5,448 bases of DNA from Thermohalobaculum sp045106875 (GTDB lineage: Bacteria > Pseudomonadota > Alphaproteobacteria > Rhodobacterales > Rhodobacteraceae): positions 1-5,448 of the forward strand of contig JBGCFK010000420.1 in assembly GCA_045106875.1 (NCBI GenBank). Reading direction: 5' to 3'. This document shows, one piece after another, positions 1 through 4,995 of this stretch (position 1 is the first letter of the stretch; each line of letters begins with the position of its first letter). Made by a program: the position numbers and the translations under genes. The notes below the pieces were generated by a model, which saw only the letters and a program-made list of their open reading frames with translations, was not told the origin of the DNA and did no database searches.

Positions 1-53
1 CCAGGCGTGGCACCCGGCCTCGCGCACCGAAGGCCCACCGCACCAAATGGGCC

Positions 54-96
54 GCTCGCCATTGTCTCTCGGACCCGTGGCGCGACCAGGCTCGCC
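54..96 (+). repeat. Third small insert bounded by 7-bp direct repeats
   Basis: In the IS630 pseudogene, 43 nt lie between TKWA (ending at 53) and FGAIC (from 97), where relatives have about 6 nt. The stretch begins and ends with GCTCGCC (54-60 and 90-96), which could be a target duplication around a 29-nt core. The core contains CTCTCGG, as in the insert at 763-806, but the rest does not align well. Kinship with the other two inserts is uncertain. Confidence 0.35.
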
Positions 97-352
97 TTCG
101 GCGCGATCTGCCCGGCGACAGGCAAGGGAGGCGGGTTGGTCATGCCATGGGCCGACACCCATGCCATGGGCGAACACCTGAAGCTGATCAGTGCTGAGGT
201 CGCCCCCGGGCGCGCATGCGATCCTGATTGTCGATCAGGCTGGATGGCACACGTCACCTAAACTGAATGTGCCAGACAACATAACCCTGCTGCCCTTGCC
301 ACCGAGGTCGCCGGAATTGAACCCGGTCGAAAACATATGGCAGTTCATCCGC

Positions 353-394
353 CCCTCTCAGCGTCGTGCTGCGCAAACGCCTGCCGGGCAACGG
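353..394 (+). repeat. Small insert, copy 1 (hairpin with conserved flanks)
   Basis: The insert interrupts the IS630 pseudogene between the Ile codon of IWQFI (347-349) and the Asn codon at 397-399. Relatives have about 6 nt at this point; 47 nt are present, so the net insert is about 41 nt and it breaks the frame. It starts with CCCTCTC (353-359) and ends with CCTGCCGGGCAA (380-391) plus CGG. Between them lies an imperfect hairpin: GCGT (361-364) pairs with ACGC (377-380), and TGC (367-369) pairs with GCA (373-375) around a TGC loop. The same outer sequences recur at 763-806. Confidence 0.6.
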
Positions 395-559
395 AAAACT
401 GACTCTCAAACCGGGTTTTCAAAAACTACGATGACATCGTCGCGCTCTGCTGTGAGGCTTGGAACAAGTTGATCGATGACCGCGACCGCATCACATCAAT
501 TTGGATGGCGGAATTGGACAAATGGGCTCTGATCAATGCGCTCTGGTATGAAGGCGCAC

Positions 560-1069
560 GGTACCGCCGCCAGCCTTTTAAGAAAGGCCCTGTACCCCGG
601 CGTATCGTTCGGACCAAGGGCGGTCTGAATTCCAAATTGCACGCGCTTTGCGATGCTGAGGGTAAGCCATTGTTTTTGTTGCTGACCGAGGGACAGGCCA
701 GCGACTATCTCGGTGCACGGGCCATACTGGCGGCGTTGCCGAATGCCGATACCCTGATCGTTCCCTCTCGGGATAATTCCTTCGGAATTACCCTGCCGGG
801 CAATGGACAGAGGCTATGACAGCGACTGGTACCGAGAGGCACTGGCCGACAAGGACATCGCGCCATGCATTCCGCACCGCAAGAACCGCAAGGAGCCAAT
901 CCAGTACGACGATGTGCTCTACAAACACCGCAACCTAGTCGAGCGGATGTTCGGAAGGCTCAAGTACTGGCGCAGGATCGGCATGCGTTATGACCGTTTT
1001 GCCCATACATTCATGTCCGCAATCTGCATCGACGCTACATTCATATTTTGGTTATGAGGCCTGAGCCTA
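560..1069 (+). pseudogene. IS5-family transposase remnant, C-terminal part, frame broken
   Basis: This is the C-terminal part of an IS5-family (IS427-like) DDE transposase. Recognisable sequence begins near nt 570 with FKKGPVPRRI and continues with RTKGGLNSKLHALCDAEGKP and EGQASDYLGA up to the Ile codon at 757-759. A small insert (763-806) breaks the frame. The protein resumes at 806 with DRGYDSDWYREAL (second catalytic Asp), CIPHRKNRKEP and the catalytic Glu region NLVERMFGRLKYWRR, ending FIFWL with TGA at 1055-1057. Family members are about 250-270 residues and roughly the first half is missing, so the left end has been lost at the join with the IS630 remnant. The sequence around 1052-1069 (TTATGAGGCCTGAGCCTA) fits the right terminal inverted repeat of such elements, placing the IS end a few bases past the stop codon of the sugar-transferase gene on the other strand. 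The two-frame reading could be mistaken for a programmed frameshift, but the extra DNA argues for decay. Confidence 0.85.
763..806 (+). repeat. Small insert, copy 2 (hairpin with conserved flanks)
   Basis: The insert interrupts the IS5 pseudogene between the Ile codon at 757-759 and the Asp codon of DRGYD at 806-808. About 3 nt are expected and 46 are present, so the net insert is about 43 nt and it causes the frame break. It begins with CCCTCTC (763-769) and ends with CCTGCCGGGCAA (792-803) plus TGG. The interior holds a clear hairpin: TAATTCC (774-780) and GGAATTA (784-790) around a TTC loop, extended by GGG (770-772) and CCC (791-793) with one bulged A at 773. The interior sequence differs from copy 1, but the layout is the same. 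Confidence 0.62.
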
Positions 1070-1073
1070 AATT

Positions 1074-2582
1074 TCACCCACCCTCCCGACCAAAAACAGC
1101 CTGGAACGTCTTGGAAATCAACATGATATCCAACCATGGTGACTGGTTCCGGGCATACCAGCGATCAAGCCGAATGCGTTCCTTCAGCGAAGTTCTGTGT
1201 CGCCCAGCGACCTGCCACAACCCCGTCAGGCCTGGTACGCAGCGGACGTAATGTCGGAACTCGGCGCTCTCGTAGTAGGTGAAGTCGCTCCCCGCCTTGC
1301 TCACCTCCGGACCGACGATCGGGCGCGGCCCAACGAGGCTCATATCGCCCTTCAGAATGTTGAGAAGCTGCGGCAGCTCGTCCAGCGACGCCTCCCGCAG
1401 GAAATGGCCAATTCGCGTGATCCGCGGGTCATTGTCCAGCTTCTGCCGCGCCTCCCATTCAGCGCACGAAGAAGGATCGTTGGCGAGCAATTCCTCAAGC
1501 TGTTCCTTCGCATCCACCCGCATTGACCGGAACTTCAGGCAACGAAACCGTCTCCGGCCTTTTCCCACGCGCGGTTGCGAGAAGAAGACCGGCCCGCCAT
1601 CTTCCAGCTTGATCAGCACTGCGATCACCAGCATCACTGGCGCGATCACGATCATCCCCAGACCGGTCAGGACCAAGTCCATAATACGCTTTATCGCGCG
1701 GGCCACCCACGCATTGCGCGGTGGGTTCACTCCGGCCAGCACCATGTCCGAGCCGATAATCTTGTTCACCGTTAGCCCGGATCGCGCCAAACCGTCATAG
1801 GAAACGGTAACGAGGAAAGGTTGATTCATCGCTGCCAGCTTTTCGGTCAGCAGGCGCGCCGCATGCGCTTCCTCCGGGGCAGGGGAGATCACGACTTGTA
1901 CCTGCGCCGGGTCGATGCCCTCGCGCGCCGCCTGATCTTCCAGCCACGCCGACATATCATTCAGCGACAGCGTCGGCATCGCTCCCAGGGGCAGCGTCGC
2001 CAGCAAATTGATCGGGCCCGAGCGGCTCTCGCGCAATTCATACAGGAACGCGTCCGCGCGCTTGCCCGACCCGATCAGCACAATATGGCTGGTCAGCGCC
2101 GTTTGCGCCCAGGGCAGGCTCCGCAAGCCCATGCGAAACCCGACGACCATCACCATGGCCAGCGGCCACGCCGTGACGAACCAGAGCCGGGAGAAGTGGT
2201 CCTTCGTCATGAACGCCAGTGCCGCGTCGAACAGAGCGACCAGGGCGATGCCGGTCACCAGCTTCTTGGTCTCCTCAGCCTCCCAACCGTCGCGTTTGTA
2301 GAGCCCTCCGAACGAGAACACAGCGACCATCAGGCCCATCAGCGCCAGCATGACATCAGTACGTGGACCGAACAGTCCATAGCTCGAAATCGTACCGGTC
2401 AGCACCTCGCGTAGGGCATCTGACAATACTGCGCCAATCACAAAGGCCAATGTCACCGCCAGCAGATCCGAACCAACCATCAGCAGTGAGACGACGCGAC
2501 CCGACTGGGGTAGGGCCCATGACCGCTGTGTCAGCAGGGATCTTTCGTCGAAACTTTCATCAACAATATCTTTAGGAGCCAT
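1074..2582 (-). CDS. Polyprenyl glycosylphosphotransferase (initiating sugar transferase for exopolysaccharide)
   Basis: This 502-residue inner-membrane enzyme should transfer a sugar-1-phosphate from a nucleotide sugar to undecaprenyl phosphate, the first step in building an exopolysaccharide or similar glycan. The layout is that of long WbaP/ExoY-type enzymes: N-terminal hydrophobic segments at about 30-52, 78-96, 108-125 and 132-150; a Rossmann-like middle domain starting with HIVLIGSGKRADAF (166-179); a membrane-dipping helix at about 303-323; then the catalytic bacterial sugar transferase domain. Visible there are KRIMDL (298-303), GGPVFFSQPRVG (329-340), CLKFRSM (348-354), the catalytic Asp-Glu pair in SLDELPQL (399-406), and LVGPRP (416-421). 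Length and C-terminus look complete. I chose the ATG at 2582, preceded by GAGGG (2590-2594) with 7 nt spacing; a TTG one codon upstream (2585) is also possible. The ATG overlaps the stop of the small ORF (TGATG), so translational coupling is likely. The sugar is not predictable. Other members include galactose, glucose and N-acetylhexosamine transferases. Confidence 0.92.
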   Translation of the reverse strand: MAPKDIVDESFDERSLLTQRSWALPQSGRVVSLLMVGSDLLAVTLAFVIGAVLSDALREVLTGTISSYGLFGPRTDVMLALMGLMVAVFSFGGLYKRDGWEAEETKKLVTGIALVALFDAALAFMTKDHFSRLWFVTAWPLAMVMVVGFRMGLRSLPWAQTALTSHIVLIGSGKRADAFLYELRESRSGPINLLATLPLGAMPTLSLNDMSAWLEDQAAREGIDPAQVQVVISPAPEEAHAARLLTEKLAAMNQPFLVTVSYDGLARSGLTVNKIIGSDMVLAGVNPPRNAWVARAIKRIMDLVLTGLGMIVIAPVMLVIAVLIKLEDGGPVFFSQPRVGKGRRRFRCLKFRSMRVDAKEQLEELLANDPSSCAEWEARQKLDNDPRITRIGHFLREASLDELPQLLNILKGDMSLVGPRPIVGPEVSKAGSDFTYYESAEFRHYVRCVPGLTGLWQVAGRHRTSLKERIRLDRWYARNQSPWLDIMLISKTFQAVFGREGG

Positions 2583-2740
2583 CAATCAGCCCTCACATAA
2601 TATACGTTGCACGGGACATACACGGCGCGATGAACATCACCCAACTCCCTGACAACCAAATAACGGCCCGTACATGCGAATGCACGATAAATTTCGTTAA
2701 AATCCCGTATCGTGTCGCCATCTGTTCTGTATTTAGACAC
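2582..2740 (-). CDS. Small ORF (52 codons) between lytic transglycosylase and sugar transferase
   Basis: I do not recognise this family. The ORF would start at GTG (2738-2740), one base after the stop of the lytic transglycosylase gene, and end with a TGA that shares one base with the ATG of the sugar transferase. The product is about 52 residues, starts MSKYRTDGDTIRDFNEIYRA and ends YYVRAD, with mixed charged and aromatic residues, no signal peptide and no membrane segment, so it would be cytosolic. AGGAGG (2754-2759) lies 13 nt upstream of the GTG, longer than ideal. An ATG at 2742 overlapping the TGA opens another frame of 49 codons, whose product looks less protein-like. The same frame stays open upstream to 2821 inside the transglycosylase gene, so a longer product, or a frameshifted C-terminal extension of that enzyme, cannot be excluded. 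Its position in a tightly packed unit is the main support that it is translated. Confidence 0.5.
   Translation of the reverse strand: MSKYRTDGDTIRDFNEIYRAFACTGRYLVVRELGDVHRAVYVPCNVYYVRAD
2590..2594 (-). promoter_or_regulatory. Ribosome binding site of the sugar transferase, inside the small ORF
   Basis: GAGGG on the minus strand lies 7 nt before the ATG at 2582. It favours that ATG over the TTG at 2585, and it lies within the last codons of the small ORF, consistent with coupled translation. Confidence 0.55.
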
Positions 2741-2741
2741 A

Positions 2742-3416
2742 TCAGCGAATATGCCTCCTGAATTGGCACTTGCGGCGTGCAGCGCGCGGCGGCGTTGCAC
2801 AGAACTGCCCAGCCAGGTCAAAGGCGGCGAGCACTTTGGGCACGTAATTCCGGGTCTCGCGATAGGGCGGCACCCCGTCGAATCGGTTCACGGCGCCTTC
2901 CCCGGCATTATACGCGGCCAGAACCAGCACCAGATCGCCACGGAACATGGTCAGCAGATCCGACAGATACGCCGCCGCACCTTTCAAGTTTTGCCCCGGA
3001 TCGAACGAATTGCGGACACCATAGCGCCGCGCCGTACCGGGCATCAACTGGCCCAGACCCTGCGCACCGGCCGGACTGACCGCGCGGGGGTTCCCGCCGG
3101 ATTCGACCAATACGACAGCAGCGATCAACGCTTCGGAGACCTTCGCGTGGCGCGCGGCGGCCTCAATCTCGGGGCGCCACTTGCTTAGCATGCGCTGCAG
3201 CCGGTCCTTCGAGCCGAACATGGCGCGGCCCTTGGCACGTTCGGTCCGAATCAGCTGTATGGCGCCGGAGCGCGAGCCATCTGCGATCTTGGCAGGCACA
3301 TCGTCCCAGAACCAGGTGCCGGCGCGGGCGGGCAATGCGGTTACCATCATCGATACGGCGGCTGCTATCGCGATGCGGGCAATCCAAGCAGCGAAGCCCA
3401 GTTTTGTTGCTTTCAT
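2742..3416 (-). CDS. Lytic murein transglycosylase (SLT domain), exported
   Basis: This 224-residue protein should cleave the glycan strand of peptidoglycan between MurNAc and GlcNAc, leaving 1,6-anhydro-MurNAc, in the periplasm. A signal peptide is visible: basic start (MKATK), hydrophobic stretch about 7-28, and a probable cut after ARA at 32. The catalytic domain spans about 80-200 and shows the family-1 SLT landmarks: VLVESGGNP with catalytic Glu105, GAQGLGQLMP (117-126), LAAYNAG (166-172) and ETRNYV (187-192). The C-terminal tail is short and basic (PPRAARRKCQFRRHIR). I use the ATG at 3416 because AGG at 3423-3425 gives 6-nt spacing; a GTG directly upstream (3419) is the alternative. The gene is first in a packed unit with the small ORF and the sugar transferase, which suggests a role in letting a polysaccharide export complex or another trans-envelope machine pass the cell wall. 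Its similarity to VirB1-like enzymes leaves secretion-system use open. Confidence 0.9.
   Translation of the reverse strand: MKATKLGFAAWIARIAIAAAVSMMVTALPARAGTWFWDDVPAKIADGSRSGAIQLIRTERAKGRAMFGSKDRLQRMLSKWRPEIEAAARHAKVSEALIAAVVLVESGGNPRAVSPAGAQGLGQLMPGTARRYGVRNSFDPGQNLKGAAAYLSDLLTMFRGDLVLVLAAYNAGEGAVNRFDGVPPYRETRNYVPKVLAAFDLAGQFCATPPRAARRKCQFRRHIR
2754..2759 (-). promoter_or_regulatory. Shine-Dalgarno-like AGGAGG inside the 3' end of the transglycosylase gene
   Basis: A perfect AGGAGG on the minus strand encodes Arg-Arg near the transglycosylase C-terminus. It lies 13 nt before the GTG at 2740 and 11 nt before the ATG at 2742, so it may serve the small ORF, although the spacing is long. Confidence 0.35.
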
Positions 3417-3832
3417 CACGAACCTAGACCATCGCGTAAGCAGATTATGTCAATCGCTATAATTTAACTTGCGATGCACGAAAACATGTTGCACTGCGAA
3501 ATTCAAGGATTCGGTGCAGATAGTGTGCAGACCCTCAGCCGGTCACCGGCCCAAATGACACATGAGCCTTGCCCACCCCCAAGGTGGCCATGAAATCTCG
3601 AAAAACCAGATCGTCTTGCGCGAAACGACCTCCGAGCCTGGGCACCGGGGCAGGGGCCTGACGTGCCCCGCCAGGCCAAACAGACGACAGCTCCCAGATC
3701 GAGCGCACTCGCCGCTCCCGCGACCAAAACCGCGATGCGCTCGAGGCTTATGGAGGGTTAGCTGTGCCTGAGTGCACAGAGCTACCTTAAGATCGTCTCA
3801 GAGTTGTATTGAATTACGCTCGCTCTCCCAAG
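3417..3832. other. Intergenic stretch without a convincing gene
   Basis: About 415 bp separate the transglycosylase start from the IS3 fragment. The 3420-3500 part is AT-richer than its surroundings and must hold the promoter of the transglycosylase unit: TTGACA occurs on the minus strand at 3448-3453, but no good -10 box follows, so I do not call a promoter. Short motifs include TGCAC at 3475-3479 and 3490-3494, the inverse GTGCA at 3514-3518 and 3525-3529, and the near-palindrome GCCGGT-C-ACCGGC at 3538-3550. Between 3560 and 3780 several frames on both strands are open and faintly protein-like, for example plus-strand QIERTRRSRDQNRDALEAYG ending at a TAA near 3790, and a minus-strand frame containing AQDDLVFRDFMATLGVGK. 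None has a clear start or recognised family, so this may be decayed coding DNA. Confidence 0.5.
3538..3550. repeat. 13-bp inverted repeat GCCGGT-C-ACCGGC
   Basis: Two perfect 6-bp arms flank one central base, about 120 bp upstream of the transglycosylase start. There is no loop and no following T-run, so it resembles an operator half-site pair more than a terminator. The regulator is unknown. Confidence 0.35.
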
Positions 3833-3941
3833 TGAAGTGGTCCCAGGAAACTGGACAACGAGAATGGCGAAACGTCAGAAATTTTCAGACCAGTTTAAAG
3901 CCAAACTCGCGCTTGAGGCGTTGCACGGGGACAAGACGATC
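3833..3941 (+). mobile_element. IS3-family element fragment: left end plus start of orfA
   Basis: The stretch TGAAGTGGTCCCAGGAAACT (from 3833) followed by GGACA has the form of an IS3-family left terminal inverted repeat, which begins with TG. It is followed by an ATG at 3864 that opens 26 codons beginning MAKRQKFSDQFKAKL and ending GDKTI. That is the typical N-terminus of an IS3 orfA, the helix-turn-helix partner of the transposase, normally about 90-100 residues. Similarity stops after the Ile codon at 3939-3941, where QEI would be expected, and the next bases belong to the 3' end of repA on the other strand. The rest of orfA, all of orfB and the right end are missing, so this is a dead stub marking a deletion or recombination point. 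Confidence 0.8.
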
Positions 3942-4995
3942 ACCTTGCCAAGGCCTCGGTCTTCTCCGCCCGTCGCTGGCAGAAGGCCAGGAAGGCCGCG
4001 TCCGGGTCGTGCAGCTTCGGGCAGCCGGTATCGATCCACATCTCATGCCAGGCGGCTTCCAGTGCGTAGGGATCCATCCCCGGTGCCACGATGCGCACAT
4101 CGTTCATGATGTCCGGGTCCAGCCGAGGGAGCACCACATTGTCGCGCTCGACCAGGCGTTCGCGGTTCTGGAAGACGACCAGATCACCCTCCATGCTGAC
4201 GGTGTAATCGGGCAGGTGATCGTGCTCGATCAGCACCTTGATCATCTGCTTGAAGACCCGCTTGGGGCTGTTCGAGCCACATTTCTTCAGCAGAAGTTCC
4301 AGCGAGATCTTCCAACTGGTCTGCGCCCCACAATGCTTGCGGGCGATCTCGTAGACACGGCGTTCCAGCGGTTTGCGCAGCCGGAAATAATCCCGGTGCA
4401 GCGTCAGCACGGACTTGGCCATGACCGCGCGGTACATCCAGTCGCTGAGGCGCACCGTAACCGAGACCATGCGCCCGTCCTTGGTCTTGCGCTCGATCTG
4501 CCAGTTGTCAATCAGGCCAAAGCCAGTGATGGTCTCTTCCCCACCGGTCTCGATATTGGTGACGATGCGCGTACCGGACAGGCGTTCGAAGGCCTCGCGC
4601 AGACGCCGGTAGCCATCGCCACTCGTCTCGCGGTTGGTCGCGACCAGCAGGTCATGCGCCTTCAGATGCAGGATGGGCGAGGGCTCTCCACCTGCGTTCA
4701 TCTTCGCGAGCAGCGGGGAGATGCAGTAGATCATCACGTCCTTGTCGTGGATCGTGGCGAGGCCCTTCACTGAGGGCGTGATCTCGACCTTGGTGTCGTT
4801 GTTCTCGTAGGTCAGGATGCGCCGGTCAGGCCGTGTCGAGAGCGAAAAGATCGGGTGTTCCATGGACGCCATATCGTCCTTGGGGATCGTATCCAGCACG
4901 TCACAGATAAAGAAATCTGCCGTCGGATGGCGGTCGAGCAGAAACGGCGCACGTGGGCTCGTCCCGTGGGCGCTGCTGTCGTGATATGTGGTCAT
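3940..4995 (-). CDS. repA: Plasmid replication initiator RepA (RPA family)
   Basis: This 351-residue protein is the initiator that would bind the origin of this replicon and start its replication. It matches the RepA family of Rhodobacterales plasmids nearly end to end: ADFFICDVLDTIPKDDMASM (26-45), EITPSVKGLATIHDKDVMIY (71-90), LLVATNRETSGDGYRRL (116-132), GTRIVTNIETGG (141-152), GFGLIDNWQI (158-167), a helix region with YRAVMAKSVLTL and DYFRLRKPLERRVYEIARK (202-220), and a conserved end with YALEAAWHEMW and AFLAFCQRR. The N-terminus before residue 26 is variable in the family, so the start is supported mainly by GGAGGGG 7 nt upstream. The ATG overlaps the stop of the RTX gene (ATGA), and the stop codon lies on the junction with the IS3 stub, so a few C-terminal residues may be lost or replaced. 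No parAB genes are in the window. Copy-control RNA or iterons are not evident. The core is intact enough to be functional. Confidence 0.93.
   Translation of the reverse strand: MTTYHDSSAHGTSPRAPFLLDRHPTADFFICDVLDTIPKDDMASMEHPIFSLSTRPDRRILTYENNDTKVEITPSVKGLATIHDKDVMIYCISPLLAKMNAGGEPSPILHLKAHDLLVATNRETSGDGYRRLREAFERLSGTRIVTNIETGGEETITGFGLIDNWQIERKTKDGRMVSVTVRLSDWMYRAVMAKSVLTLHRDYFRLRKPLERRVYEIARKHCGAQTSWKISLELLLKKCGSNSPKRVFKQMIKVLIEHDHLPDYTVSMEGDLVVFQNRERLVERDNVVLPRLDPDIMNDVRIVAPGMDPYALEAAWHEMWIDTGCPKLHDPDAAFLAFCQRRAEKTEALAR

Larger units (their letters stand above)
3..551 (+). pseudogene. IS630-family transposase remnant, C-terminal part
   Basis: This is the C-terminal half of a DDE transposase of the IS630/Tc1-mariner group, inactive and split over all three forward frames. 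Nt 3-53 read RRGTRPRAPKAHRTKWA. Nt 97-205 continue with FGAICPATG and the following beta-strand region. One extra base near 205-212 moves the reading to the frame with LIVDQAGWH (second catalytic Asp) and NPVENIWQF (catalytic Glu), up to nt 349. After a short insert (350-396), nt 397-510 read N-stop-LSNRVFKNYDDIVALCCEAWNKLID, where the stop (TGA, 400-402) replaces an expected Trp codon. Damage visible: two small inserts, one 1-nt indel, one nonsense codon. The N-terminal part lies outside the window or is lost. The right end is probably near 525-551, judged from the end of similarity, so that border is approximate. Family assignment rests on remembered IS630 C-terminal motifs and is firm; the exact IS is not named. 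Confidence 0.85.

Noticed and set aside
141..171. Direct repeat CATGCCATGGGC (two copies)
   Set aside because: It encodes VMPWADTHAMGEH in the normal IS630 reading, where family members have a similar sequence, so it is best read as coding coincidence.
770..793. Hairpin as a transcription terminator
   Set aside because: The loop and arms are AT-rich, no T-run follows, and the hairpin belongs to a repeat with a second copy at 353-394.
469..819. 116-codon ORF as an intact small gene
   Set aside because: It is a chimera of the IS630 C-terminus, the IS5 middle part and an out-of-frame small insert; no start or full domain is present.
700..830. Programmed frameshift in the IS5 transposase
   Set aside because: The two frames are separated by about 43 nt of extra hairpin DNA that has no counterpart in the protein family, which points to insertion and not recoding.
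1821..2414. Plus-strand ORF of 197 codons
   Set aside because: It is antisense to the sugar transferase, and its Arg/Gln/His-rich product is typical of a shadow frame.
3448..3453. Minus-strand TTGACA as a promoter for the transglycosylase unit
   Set aside because: No acceptable -10 hexamer lies 16-18 nt downstream, and the predicted transcript start would fall at the start codon.
3458..3463. Plus-strand TATAAT as a -10 box
   Set aside because: There is no -35 match at a suitable distance and no plus-strand gene directly downstream.
3772..4773. Long plus-strand ORF of 333 codons
   Set aside because: From 3942 on it is the antisense of repA, which is clearly coding on the minus strand; the translation matches no family.
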